The notes under the pieces are model-generated. The model did not search any database. It was not told where the DNA came from and saw nothing but the letters and a program-made list of their open reading frames with translations. From NCBI GenBank assembly GCA_007378985.1, contig VMHB01000005.1, positions 11,099 to 75,098 of the forward strand: 64,000 bases of DNA, read 5' to 3'. The position numbers and the translations under genes are program-made. This document shows, piece by piece, positions 1-7,667 of this stretch. The DNA is from Parcubacteria group bacterium Greene0714_7 (GTDB lineage Bacteria > Patescibacteria > Paceibacteria > UBA9973 > UBA2103). Each line of letters begins with the position of its first letter. Within the stretch, counting starts at the first letter, position 1.

Positions 1-597
1 TTCTTGGAGATAGGCTTCAAGAACAAATGCGCCCCCCATTGCAGTTGCGGTGTCTCGCCCAGGAATACCGCCCAAAGAAAGAGGTTTGCCAGTGAATGTT
101 GCGGGAGCGCTTTTCCCTAGAATTTTTTCATACTCATCGAGCATCACGCCCATAACTTCAGCGTTGGTATACACATCAGGCGCGGGCACATCTAGATCAG
201 GCCCTAGGTGCTCATGCATCGCACCAACGAACGCTCGAGATATTGTCTTTATCTCTTCAGGTGTTGCTGATTTCGGATTAAAAGTGACACCCCCTTTCCC
301 TCCACCCATAGGAATGCCGACAACTGCACACTTCACCGCCATCATAGCGGCGAGCGCTTTTACTTCATCCAAGTCCGCTGCTGGATGAAAACGAATACCG
401 CCTTTATAGGGGCCACGTGCATTTGAAAATTGCACGCGGTACGCAGGAAGCTCAACTGCAACCCCTTCTACCATAACTCTAAGTTTCTTTTCAATAATGC
501 GATCGGGTTCTAAAAACACTTTAGACTCTTCCGGAGAGAGTTTCAGAAGCTCAGTAACTCGTTTAACATGCGATAGATACTGATCAAATGCGTTCAT
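1..597 (-). CDS. gdhA: Glutamate dehydrogenase, N-terminal 199 residues (cut by window edge)
   Basis: Catalyses reversible oxidative deamination of glutamate to 2-oxoglutarate and ammonia. I read this frame directly: it starts at the ATG at 597 and stays open to base 1, so the NAD(P)-binding C-terminal half lies outside the window. Family hallmarks are PYKGGIRFHP (residues 63-72), the MGGGKGG active-site lysine loop (97-103) and PAPDVYTN (138-145), all in the expected order for the substrate-binding domain. The ATG lies 2 nt after the malic enzyme stop, so the two are almost certainly cotranscribed, a pairing that would link glutamate/2-oxoglutarate with malate/pyruvate. NAD versus NADP preference cannot be judged because the Rossmann domain is missing. 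Confidence 0.93.
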   Translation of the reverse strand, partial: MNAFDQYLSHVKRVTELLKLSPEESKVFLEPDRIIEKKLRVMVEGVAVELPAYRVQFSNARGPYKGGIRFHPAADLDEVKALAAMMAVKCAVVGIPMGGGKGGVTFNPKSATPEEIKTISRAFVGAMHEHLGPDLDVPAPDVYTNAEVMGVMLDEYEKILGKSAPATFTGKPLSLGGIPGRDTATAMGGAFVLEAYLQE

Positions 598-599
598 AG

Positions 600-1805
600 T
601 TATTGATTTGAAGTAGAGGCCTTCAGAACAGCAGAAGCAATAACCTCAACAACTCTCGTATCAAAGACGTCAGGAATAATGCAATCAGGAGATGGGCTTG
701 GAACACAGCTGGCAAGTGCACTTACTGCCGAGAGCTTCATAGCATCAGTAATTTTTGGAGCGCGAGCATCAAGTGCACCTCGAAAAATTCCTGGGTAGGC
801 TAAAACATTATTAACTTGATTAGGAAAGTCACTCCTACCGCTTGCAACAATAAATGCACCAGCTTCTTTTGCAACATCCGGCATTATTTCAGGCGTAGGG
901 TTTGCAAGTGCAAAAATGATAGGATCTTTTGCCATAGACATCACCATTTCTTTAGTCAGCACATTACCAACGCTCACACCAATAAAAACTTCTCTATCTT
1001 TAATACCATCTGAAAGCGTTCCGTGAATCTCGTGCGGATTAGTTAGCGCAAGGAGATTCTTTTTTATTGGAGAAAGATCTGTCCTATCGGTACTAATAAT
1101 TCCTTTACTGTCGGCAATCAAAATATCTTTTGCGCCAAGAGAGACAAGCATCTTCAATATCGCTACGCCTGCGGCACCAGCTCCGTTAATAAGTATTTTT
1201 GCCTTTCCAAAAGAATTACCCGTTATTTTAAATGCGTTCGTAAGACCTGCGGAGACAACAATGGCGGTACCGTGCTGGTCGTCGTGCATTACAGGAATAT
1301 CGAGCTCTGCCTTGAGTCTCTCTTCAATTTCAAAACAACGAGGCGCTGAAATATCTTCAAGGTTAATAGCGCCAAATGAAAATGACAATTCTTTAGCTGT
1401 ATTCACAAAAGTATCAACATCCTGCGTTTTCAAAACAATTGGGAATGCATCAATACCAGCAAATTTTTTAAAAAGAACACACTTCCCTTCCATTACTGGT
1501 AATGCTGCTCGAGGACCAATATTTCCAAGCCCAAGCACTGCTGAGCCATCAGTGATCACCGCAACCAAATTCCCTCGTGAGGTTAACTCCCATACCGCTT
1601 CAGGATTTTTAGCAATTTCACTGCTTGCACCAGCTACTCCTGGTGTATAGGCAAGCGACAAATCGTGCCTATCATTTAGTGGAACCTTAGAGGTAATCGC
1701 TATCTTGCCTTTGTTTTTTTTATGAAATGCAATTGATTCTTCGTAAATATCCACCCCGTTAGAAATTTTTCCAGATAGTTCTTTCTTTTTCATATACTTA
1801 TTCAA
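600..1805 (-). CDS. NAD(P)-dependent malic enzyme, short form
   Basis: Oxidative decarboxylation of malate to pyruvate and CO2. The catalytic Tyr is in YTPG (about residue 53), the catalytic Lys in VMEGK (108), the metal ligands in HDDQHG (174-179), and the dinucleotide fold is GAGAAG (208-213). At 401 residues it is the single-domain form, without the phosphotransacetylase-like tail of long MaeB proteins. Start choice: the TTG at 1805 is followed 12 nt later by an ATG at 1793. I favour TTG because a TAAAAT box sits exactly 7 nt upstream, aligned base for base with the ATG and promoter of rpiB at 49635. The first residues (to about KISNG) are encoded by a repeated inverted-repeat element. gdhA follows after 2 nt. 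Confidence 0.92.
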   Translation of the reverse strand: MNKYMKKKELSGKISNGVDIYEESIAFHKKNKGKIAITSKVPLNDRHDLSLAYTPGVAGASSEIAKNPEAVWELTSRGNLVAVITDGSAVLGLGNIGPRAALPVMEGKCVLFKKFAGIDAFPIVLKTQDVDTFVNTAKELSFSFGAINLEDISAPRCFEIEERLKAELDIPVMHDDQHGTAIVVSAGLTNAFKITGNSFGKAKILINGAGAAGVAILKMLVSLGAKDILIADSKGIISTDRTDLSPIKKNLLALTNPHEIHGTLSDGIKDREVFIGVSVGNVLTKEMVMSMAKDPIIFALANPTPEIMPDVAKEAGAFIVASGRSDFPNQVNNVLAYPGIFRGALDARAPKITDAMKLSAVSALASCVPSPSPDCIIPDVFDTRVVEVIASAVLKASTSNQ

Positions 1806-1856
1806 ATAAAATATTTTAGAGTGAAGGAAAATATGTAGGTAGATTTCTAACGGGGT
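1753..1856 (-). repeat. CCCGTTAGAA inverted-repeat leader element, copy 1 (malic enzyme)
   Basis: Two 14-bp arms, ACCCCGTTAGAAAT at 1753-1766 and its exact complement at 1843-1856, enclose the TAAAAT promoter (1813-1818) and the malic enzyme start codon. A second copy with the same organisation surrounds the rpiB start at 49601-49707, and the arm differences between copies are compensated. Read-through RNA from smc could fold the start region into a hairpin. On the minus strand the upstream arm also opens a 14-codon ORF (1816-1860) beginning M-D-P-V-R. Confidence 0.75.
1813..1818 (-). promoter_or_regulatory. -10 box of the malic enzyme gene
   Basis: TAAAAT on the minus strand, 7 nt before the TTG at 1805. 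The same box and spacing precede rpiB. It would give a leaderless message starting at the TTG. No clear -35. Confidence 0.5.
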
Positions 1857-1877
1857 CCATAGTGCAAAATTGATGAA

Positions 1878-4097
1878 TCACTTAGCAACCTTAACTGCCT
1901 CTTCCAATTTTACTGATAATACTTTTGATACGCCATCGTTCCCCATAGTGATGCCGTAGAGGATTCCAGCGCGCGACATGGTTTCTCGGTTATGCGTAAT
2001 TATGGCGAGCTGTGATTTTTTTGAAAGCGCCTCAACCATGTCACCGTACCTGCGACTATTAGACTCATCGAGCGCGGCGTCGGTTTCATCCAGCATAAGA
2101 AATGGCGGAGGATTAACTGATGACATAGCAAAAATAAGTGCAATTGATGTGAGGGTTCTCTCACCACCTGAAAGCATTACCAAACTCTTCACACGCTTGC
2201 GGGGAATCGAGAGCGAGATATCAATACCTGAAGATGTTTCTTCCCTAAACATCTCTTCTCCGAGAAGAGATGTCGGGCGAACATCCCCCTGGGATGTTTT
2301 AGCCTCGCTATCTTCATCAAAATCGTTTTTTACTTTCCGGACTGATTCTTCAACACGCACAAGTGATGCTGAGCCTCCATCAAACATCAAAGCAAAGAGT
2401 TTAGTAAATTCGGAATTGATAGCATCAATTCCCTCTTTGAAACGAACACTGAGCTCAGCTTCAAGGTTTTGAATAAGACCTTTTAAAGAAACCGAGGCAG
2501 TGCCGAGATCGGCAAGTTCATGCTCTAGAAATGCCTCTCGCTCGCTCACTTCTTTATGCTCTTTCAGCACATCAGCACTTGCACCTGTGCCCATTTCCTC
2601 AAGACGAATCTTAGTCTTTTCAAGTTGACGCTTTTCTTCCACCTGTTCATCGCGTGACGCCGACAAAGAGACATCGGCATCAGGATACAAAAGAACCTCT
2701 CTACCAATAAGAGTACCCGCCTCCAGTAAATCTCGTTCAAATTCTGCCTTTTCAAGTCCGAGTCGACCTATTTCACCTTCTAGAATATTTATACGATGAC
2801 GCACTTCGCGCTCTGCGGTAGCAAGACTAAACAATGCTCGCTCTTTTTCTCGCTCGTTCGTTCGAGCGCTATCAAGCTCTGCTCTTATTTTTTCCAACGA
2901 CTCTCCGAGTTCCGTTTCTCTTTGTATGCATTCTTTTTCAGTATTCACCGCAAGCTCGCGCTCACGCTTCAAAAGTGCGACATCATTCGAATCTTCTGCC
3001 GTTTGTGCAGTAAGTGCTTTAAATCTACTGAAGTACTCACGGAAAAATGAAAGCACTTCCTGAATAGGAGTATTTGAAAATCCACTAAGCGCTCTCTCAC
3101 CCTCTTCAACTAAACGAGACACTTCTCCGAGAGGAATACTTGCATTACTCATCGTGCGCTCCATTGCTTCAATTTGACCTTCAAGGCGTGAAGCTTTGCG
3201 AAGCGCATCAGCTCGCTTACTTCTTGCATCATCAAGTGCACCTGATATTTCAAGAATTGCTCCACCACGCTTATCTTCTTCAGAATGTGCGAGCGCTTGT
3301 TTTGCTTCAGCTACTTTACTCGCAATGTCTGCAAGCTCTTTTCTCTTCTCTAACAGTTCACTTTCAAACCCTCCACCTGCAGTTTTTAAATATGCCTCTT
3401 CTCTTTTAAAATATGATTGAAAACGAACAACTGCGGACGCACGCAAGACTTCGGCCTTTTCGACTTTCTCAACTTGTTTTTTGAGGAAGCGTAAGTGTGG
3501 AGCAATTTCCCTTCGGAGTGCCTCTACTTGTCGCATGTTCTCCTCGGTTTTTTCGAGCTTGCGTGAAGACTCTTCAAGTTTGTATTGATATGCCTTTAAG
3601 CCGAGTGCATCCTCCAGCATTTCCCTTCGCTCCTTCGGAGGTGCGGAAAGTATTTTGTCGGCTTCACCTTGCGAAATGATGTGATGCCCAGTGGCACCAA
3701 TATTTGCTCCTGCAAGTAATTCCAGAATGTCTTTGAGACGCACCTGACTACCGTTTAATCGATATTCATTTACACCATCCCGATGCACTATTCGCTCAAT
3801 AACTACCTCATCAAAGTCTAAATTCAAAAAGCGCGATGCATTGTCAAAGGTTATAGCAACAGATGCACGGTTAGCTCGAGGCGTTGTGGCGGAGCCATTC
3901 CAAATCAAGTCTTCTCCGCGTTTCCCACGCATAGACTTCATAGACTGTTCACCCAATACAAAACGAACCGCCTCGGCAACGTTAGATTTACCCGAGCCGT
4001 TCGGACCCACTATGGCAACAACCGATGTATTGAAATCAAAGCTGGTCTTTTTTGCAAAAGACTTAAAGCCTGCAATGTCGAGACGAGTAAGATGCAT
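1878..4097 (-). CDS. smc: SMC-family chromosome partition ATPase, short and without a recognisable hinge
   Basis: Chromosome condensation/segregation ATPase. The N-terminal head has Walker A GPNGSGKSN (residues 31-39). The C-terminal head has the ABC signature LSGGE (642-646) and Walker B FLMLDETDAALDE (about 666-678), followed by the TH motif. Between the heads lie charged coiled coils of about 400 residues, so the protein is 739 aa against roughly 1,150-1,200 for typical bacterial SMC. I see no glycine-rich hinge domain, only a short linker around residues 315-360. Residues about 600-622 are a low-conservation insert encoded by a cluster of hairpins (2233-2298). The TGA stop supports the standard code. 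The start at 4097 is supported by a perfect extended -10 six nt upstream. An SbcC/RecN-like ATPase is a less likely alternative, since the N-terminal HLTRLDIAGFKSF is SMC-like. Confidence 0.9.
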   Translation of the reverse strand: MHLTRLDIAGFKSFAKKTSFDFNTSVVAIVGPNGSGKSNVAEAVRFVLGEQSMKSMRGKRGEDLIWNGSATTPRANRASVAITFDNASRFLNLDFDEVVIERIVHRDGVNEYRLNGSQVRLKDILELLAGANIGATGHHIISQGEADKILSAPPKERREMLEDALGLKAYQYKLEESSRKLEKTEENMRQVEALRREIAPHLRFLKKQVEKVEKAEVLRASAVVRFQSYFKREEAYLKTAGGGFESELLEKRKELADIASKVAEAKQALAHSEEDKRGGAILEISGALDDARSKRADALRKASRLEGQIEAMERTMSNASIPLGEVSRLVEEGERALSGFSNTPIQEVLSFFREYFSRFKALTAQTAEDSNDVALLKRERELAVNTEKECIQRETELGESLEKIRAELDSARTNEREKERALFSLATAEREVRHRINILEGEIGRLGLEKAEFERDLLEAGTLIGREVLLYPDADVSLSASRDEQVEEKRQLEKTKIRLEEMGTGASADVLKEHKEVSEREAFLEHELADLGTASVSLKGLIQNLEAELSVRFKEGIDAINSEFTKLFALMFDGGSASLVRVEESVRKVKNDFDEDSEAKTSQGDVRPTSLLGEEMFREETSSGIDISLSIPRKRVKSLVMLSGGERTLTSIALIFAMSSVNPPPFLMLDETDAALDESNSRRYGDMVEALSKKSQLAIITHNRETMSRAGILYGITMGNDGVSKVLSVKLEEAVKVAK
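2233..2298. repeat. Cluster of three hairpins inside smc
   Basis: GATGTTT/AAACATC (2233-2253), a stem of 11 bp with a 3-nt loop (2249-2273, outer ends ACAT/ATGT), and AACATCCC/GGGATGTT with a 3-nt loop (2280-2298). They stay in frame and encode the insert just before the ABC signature segment of SMC. They resemble mobile hairpin elements but have no ACGA centre. Confidence 0.6.
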
Positions 4098-4103
4098 TCA
4101 GAG

Positions 4104-4112
4104 ATTATAACA
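4104..4112 (-). promoter_or_regulatory. Extended -10 of smc
   Basis: TGT-TATAAT on the minus strand, ending 6 nt before the smc ATG. It matches the consensus perfectly and predicts a leaderless transcript. Confidence 0.65.
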
Positions 4113-4118
4113 GCCGAA

Positions 4119-4151
4119 AGCTTCTAGGTTCTAGGTGCTAGGTGCTAGCTT
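4119..4151. repeat. CTAGGTT/CTAGGTG spacer repeat
   Basis: Tandem, slightly degenerate 7-8-mers of the type CTAGGTT, CTAGGTG and CTAGCTT. The same words recur in spacers near 7,600, 10,765, 21,600 and 35,880, and inside a gene at 53,421. Confidence 0.6.
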
Positions 4152-4183
4152 AAATTAGAATCACAAATACACATGTTTAAAGT

Positions 4184-4215
4184 TTTCTATATATCAGTTA
4201 ACTGATATATAGAAA
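4184..4215. repeat. 32-bp perfect palindrome centred on GTTAAC
   Basis: Perfect palindrome with core TATCAGTTAACTGATA. The same core forms a 32-bp palindrome at 46405-46436. It lies in the 221-bp spacer between smc and rnc. Terminator or protein-binding site, undecided. Confidence 0.75.
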
Positions 4216-4244
4216 TACGGCCTACAAAAATAGTATTTCTACTT

Positions 4245-4268
4245 TGTGCTAAACCCGGGTTTAGCACA
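4245..4268. repeat. 24-bp perfect palindrome centred on CCCGGG
   Basis: Perfect palindrome with core GCTAAACCCGGGTTTAGC in the smc-rnc spacer. A partial relative (CTAAACCCAGATGTAGCAC) occurs near 13,050. Confidence 0.7.
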
Positions 4269-4318
4269 CAAGACCTAAAGGCTTAAAAAGCTAGAAACTA
4301 ACAGCTGGAACCTGACAC

Positions 4319-5038
4319 CTATTTTTCTAGTAGTGCCTTTTTAGCAGCATTTTGTTCTGCCTCCTGCTTCGACTTTCCTTCCCCTTGAGCTAATTCAATA
4401 TCTCCAACGGACACTGATACTACGAATTCTTTATCGTGGTCAGGACCTTCTGCGCGTATCGTTTCGTATTTTGGGGTCATGCCGTATTTTGCCTGTGCAA
4501 ATTCTTGGAATTCACTCTTTGCATCTCTCCACGCACCCGTTGCCAACACTTCTGGCATACGAGTAATAACGTGTCGATTTATGAAATCAGCGGCACCTTG
4601 ATACCCTTGGTCCATATAAAGGGCGCCTACAATTGCTTCAAAGGCATTCGCAAGAATGGTTGCCCGAGCGCGACCAAGGTCGCGCGCTTCTCCTTTTGAA
4701 AGAAGTAAGCAATCATTTACTCCAAGACTCTCTGCAATATCTGCAAGCATTACTGCATTCACAAGAGCGGCACGGTAGTTAGTGAGATCGCCTTCGTTTG
4801 AATCGGGATACGCACGAAATAGGTGGTCAGTCACCGCAAGCTCGAGTACTGCGTCTCCTAAAAATTCAAGACGTTCGTTGTGTTCACCGTGAGACGCAGG
4901 AGTTACGGATGAGCGAGATTCATTGATGTAGGAGCGGTGCGTAAAAGCAGTATCGATAAACATCGGGTTTTTGAATGAGATGCCTGCGCGAGCTTCAAAT
5001 TGTGCGCGTGCTTTTTTGTGAGCGTCAGTTATAGCCAT
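4319..5038 (-). CDS. rnc: Ribonuclease III
   Basis: Cleaves double-stranded RNA in rRNA and mRNA processing. The signature NERLEFLGDAVLE is at residues 54-66, with the second acidic patch in ANAFEAIVGALYMD (about 129-142), so the catalytic Glu/Asp set is present. The C-terminal dsRNA-binding domain (about 165-238) ends with the expected QEAEQNAAKKALL helix. At 239 aa it is full length. The start overlaps the end of the NusB-Nudix gene by 10 nt, so the two are translationally coupled. Confidence 0.97.
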   Translation of the reverse strand: MAITDAHKKARAQFEARAGISFKNPMFIDTAFTHRSYINESRSSVTPASHGEHNERLEFLGDAVLELAVTDHLFRAYPDSNEGDLTNYRAALVNAVMLADIAESLGVNDCLLLSKGEARDLGRARATILANAFEAIVGALYMDQGYQGAADFINRHVITRMPEVLATGAWRDAKSEFQEFAQAKYGMTPKYETIRAEGPDHDKEFVVSVSVGDIELAQGEGKSKQEAEQNAAKKALLEK

Positions 5039-5916
5039 AGTCGTTTTGCTTCTTGTATACCCGACTGTATCATCTCCAAAAGATCTTCATATATAGACAT
5101 ACCACTTAGTGCATCCTCAGAAAACCACCTGGCGTCTTTGATACCACCAGAAATTGGAGCAGTGAGCGGAACTGCCTCGGGTGTAGACACGAGGAAATAA
5201 CCAACGGTGCGAACCACACGCCCAATGTCTGGGTCATGTGCAATAAACTCATGCTCACCTAAGACCGCTTTTATTTCTGCTTCAATACCAAAATCTTCTT
5301 TCATTGCACGCTTCGCTGCAGAGTCTGACAATTCATCTTCAGCACACTTCGCTTTTGGTAGTGTCCAACGGTCAAACGCGTCGAGAACCAGTGCAACCTG
5401 TACTTTGCCATCAGTGATCGTCGTAAGAACAACACCACCCAAATGTTCATGTGGGAGTGGTGTGGAATCTTTTGGCATGTCGTCTTTCCCTGGACTTCCA
5501 ATCGAGCGATACACTGCCCCAAGAACACCATTCACAAATTTACCGCTTGAGTCAGAGCCATACGATTTAGCAAGTTCAATTGCTTCATTCAATGCAACTT
5601 TTGGTGGCACTGCATTCTTGTCTCCAAAAAGAAGTTCATAAAGACCGATGCGGAGTATATTCCTATCGATAGGAGCAATTTTATCAAGTGGCCACTGCGG
5701 AGCAGACGTTGCCATAACTGCATCGATTTCAGATTGCTTTGCAAGAATGCCGTCAAGAAGTGACTCCGCAAAAGGTCCATCAGAATCACCTTCCGCAAAA
5801 TCCTTTAAGTTGCGAGCGAGTATGGTGCGTGCTGAATCAATAACAAAAGTTCCTTGAGCATCACACTCAAAAAGTGTTTGGAGAACGTGGGAGCGAGATA
5901 GATGTCGGGAAGCCAT
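5029..5916 (-). CDS. nusB: NusB antitermination domain fused to a Nudix-like domain
   Basis: Residues 1 to about 145 are a NusB fold: the start SRHLSRSHVLQTLFECD, then RNILRIGLYELLF and the ending SSGKFVNGVLGAVYRSI are typical. NusB binds boxA RNA with S10 in rRNA antitermination. Residues about 152-290 resemble a Nudix hydrolase (GGVVLTT, then the box region with SAAKRAMKEDFGIEAEI). The Nudix box is degenerate: the usual REXXEE reads RAMKED, so hydrolysis is uncertain. NusB alone is about 140 aa, so this is a real fusion in one uninterrupted frame. The gene runs into rnc. A TATACC box lies 10 nt upstream of the ATG. Confidence 0.85.
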   Translation of the reverse strand: MASRHLSRSHVLQTLFECDAQGTFVIDSARTILARNLKDFAEGDSDGPFAESLLDGILAKQSEIDAVMATSAPQWPLDKIAPIDRNILRIGLYELLFGDKNAVPPKVALNEAIELAKSYGSDSSGKFVNGVLGAVYRSIGSPGKDDMPKDSTPLPHEHLGGVVLTTITDGKVQVALVLDAFDRWTLPKAKCAEDELSDSAAKRAMKEDFGIEAEIKAVLGEHEFIAHDPDIGRVVRTVGYFLVSTPEAVPLTAPISGGIKDARWFSEDALSGMSIYEDLLEMIQSGIQEAKRLWL

Positions 5917-6018
5917 TGTGAACTAGGGTATAGGGGTTAGGGTTTAGGGAAAGAAAAAAAGAAAGAAAGAAAACCAGACATACATACAGAATAGCAAAAA
6001 ATAGCCTGCGTATGCAGA

Positions 6019-6330
6019 CTATTTTGCTTGTTTCGATTTCTTGGGAAGTTTCTTAGTTTCCTCTTTTACTTTCTTTGGTTCCTCGACTGCCTTTTCTTTC
6101 GCTGGTCCAGATTCTTGTTCTCGGCGAGTTGATGATTTTTTAGCGCGGAGTGCTCGAGCTGAAGCTTTATCCATAACTGAACGACCACGGTACATAGTGC
6201 CATCCAAAAGGGCGCGGTGGCGTGGGTGCGCTGTACCATCCTTTGCGGAGGTAAGCTGCATTTTCTTCAAAGCGTGGTGCGAACGGCGATTTGCCGTGTG
6301 CGCCCGCGTATGTCTCATTCGTACTACCAT
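6019..6330 (-). CDS. rpmF: Ribosomal protein bL32 with a lysine-rich tail
   Basis: Large-subunit protein. The N-terminal half (RMRHTRAHTANRRSHHAL, residues 4-21) matches CPR-type L32. The zinc-ribbon cysteines of many L32 proteins are absent. The C-terminal 50 residues are a K/E-rich low-complexity tail, making it 103 aa against the usual 57-65. The start is supported by the extended -10 exactly 7 nt upstream. Confidence 0.85.
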   Translation of the reverse strand: MVVRMRHTRAHTANRRSHHALKKMQLTSAKDGTAHPRHRALLDGTMYRGRSVMDKASARALRAKKSSTRREQESGPAKEKAVEEPKKVKEETKKLPKKSKQAK

Positions 6331-6337
6331 TGAAAGG

Positions 6338-6346
6338 AAGATACCA
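6338..6346 (-). promoter_or_regulatory. Extended -10 of rpmF
   Basis: TGG-TATCTT on the minus strand, ending 7 nt before the ATG at 6330. Predicts a leaderless message. Confidence 0.55.
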
Positions 6347-6573
6347 GAAAACCCCTAAAACAGCAAGGTTTCGAAAGAAGCTGCCAGGTTTCAGCTTCCA
6401 GTTGTCAGCTTTTAATTCAGAAAAAGTCAAAAGCTGGGGCGTCTCGCACTCTTGGGTGCAGTCAAAAATCTTTCAGATGCAAGACGCGAGTGAGCACCAA
6501 ACCCAAGCCTATCGAGCATATGGTAAGGGAGGGGCGGAGCGAGTAACGACGCAGGTGAAGATTTTGGACGCAC
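6347..6573. other. Spacer with no gene seen
   Basis: 227 bp between rpmF and the acidic protein gene. It contains degenerate spacer-repeat text (CAGGTTTCAGCTTCCAG, 6390-6406) and a long weak inverted repeat pairing AAAATCTT-type ends (about 6468-6570). I looked for SRP RNA, RNase P and tmRNA landmarks and found none. Confidence 0.4.
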
Positions 6574-6963
6574 CTAGCGCATTGCGTCAGTGAATTCTTT
6601 GAGGACACTCTCCGTCGCCTCTGCGAGCGCATGCACCAACTCTTCTTGAGCAAATTTAGTACGAAAGAATCCTGCGACAGCATTCAAATCTGGCTCAACA
6701 CCCGGCTCAAAGCCATTACCCATCTCTGCGAGTTCTTTTTTATCTTCATCTGAAAGCCTCTCGCCAAGTCGAACAAGTAGGTCAGCAGCAATAGCTTCCA
6801 TCAAATTTTGCTCTACCTCTTTTCTCTCTTCGTCAGGCACTCGAAGCTCATTCAGCGTTTCGTCAACAGAGCTATAAAGTGCAACCACACGCTCAGCAAG
6901 CTCAGGATCGACAGGAAGGTCGGGAGTTTGGTTCCCTTGCAAATTCTGTGGTTCATCAGTCAT
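6574..6963 (-). CDS. Conserved small acidic helical protein, unknown function
   Basis: 129 residues, strongly acidic and mostly helical by composition, with no signal peptide, membrane segment or metal motif. The block LNELRVPDEERKEVEQNLM followed by LGERLSDEDKKEL is the kind of sequence seen in small uncharacterised CPR proteins, but I cannot name a family with certainty. Its ATG overlaps the rnhB stop (ATGA), so it is the second gene of an rnhB transcript. Confidence 0.7.
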   Translation of the reverse strand: MTDEPQNLQGNQTPDLPVDPELAERVVALYSSVDETLNELRVPDEERKEVEQNLMEAIAADLLVRLGERLSDEDKKELAEMGNGFEPGVEPDLNAVAGFFRTKFAQEELVHALAEATESVLKEFTDAMR

Positions 6964-7562
6964 GAGGCAATAGTACCATCGAGGATTCTTGAAAGAAAAC
7001 TCATCCGGTGGATGGGTGAAGGTCCGTACTCTTTAATAGCTTGAATGTGTGAAGCAGTTCCATACCCTTTATGTTTTTCAAAACCATATTGAGGATGTTC
7101 AAGCGCTAACTTCACCATCAAACGATCTCGAGTAACCTTCGCAACAATTGAAGCGAGCATTATGGCAGGAACGAGTCCGTCGCCACCAATGATTGTTTCC
7201 TGCTCATACTCGGTAGGAGCCTTGAGTGAACCGTCAAGATATATTTTTCCTGAGTTCGCTTCGGGCATGAGTTTCCTCACGCCCTGCTCGAGCGCATGTG
7301 AAATGGCATATGAAATTCCCTTTGTGTCTATAACCGTCGAGTTCGAGAGGCATGCTACTGCTCGAAGATTTCCCTTCTGCATTTCCTCTTGCACGAGCAG
7401 AAACAATGCTTCCCGTTTTTTTTCTGAAAGTTTTTTAGAGTCATTCAATCCTGGAAATGCATCAAGTAAATCAAAACTACTCTCCACCGCAATAACACCA
7501 ACAGAAACAGGTCCCGCCAATGGCCCCCTACCGGCTTCATCAATTCCAAGAATGTATGGCAT
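6960..7562 (-). CDS. rnhB: Ribonuclease HII
   Basis: Removes RNA from RNA-DNA hybrids and misincorporated ribonucleotides. The N-terminal motif GIDEAGRGPLAGP (residues 5-17) supplies the catalytic Asp-Glu pair. The third acid is in IYLDGS and the fourth in ASIVAKVTRD. 200 residues is typical. It stops with TGA overlapping the next ATG. A TATAAA box lies 14 nt before the start. Confidence 0.97.
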   Translation of the reverse strand: MPYILGIDEAGRGPLAGPVSVGVIAVESSFDLLDAFPGLNDSKKLSEKKREALFLLVQEEMQKGNLRAVACLSNSTVIDTKGISYAISHALEQGVRKLMPEANSGKIYLDGSLKAPTEYEQETIIGGDGLVPAIMLASIVAKVTRDRLMVKLALEHPQYGFEKHKGYGTASHIQAIKEYGPSPIHRMSFLSRILDGTIAS

Positions 7563-7607
7563 ACAAAGGGTTCTAGTTTATAGGTGAAGAAAAAATGCTT
7601 TTCCAGA

Positions 7608-7652
7608 TGTTAGCTGTGTAAAGCTAGCACCTAGAACCTAACACCTAGAACC
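7608..7652. repeat. CTAGAACCT/CTAGCACCT spacer repeat upstream of dnaE
   Basis: Three imperfect tandem words of the CTAGCACCTAGAACCTAACACC type between the divergent rnhB and dnaE genes. Same family as at 10,765 and 35,880. Confidence 0.6.
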
Positions 7653-7654
7653 TT

Positions 7655-7660
7655 TATACT
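7655..7660 (+). promoter_or_regulatory. -10 box of dnaE
   Basis: TATACT ending 7 nt before the dnaE ATG at 7668. Predicts a leaderless start. No convincing -35. Confidence 0.5.
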
Positions 7661-7667
7661 AGACCTA

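Noticed and set aside
816..1013. Short plus-strand frames within the malic enzyme gene and elsewhere
   Set aside because: Antisense shadows with no start context, cysteine/histidine-rich by codon complement only.
6460..6573. SRP RNA or other housekeeping RNA in the rpmF spacer
   Set aside because: The region has a weak long inverted repeat, but no GGAAGGAAGCAGCC-type SRP loop and no RNase P or tmRNA landmarks on either strand.
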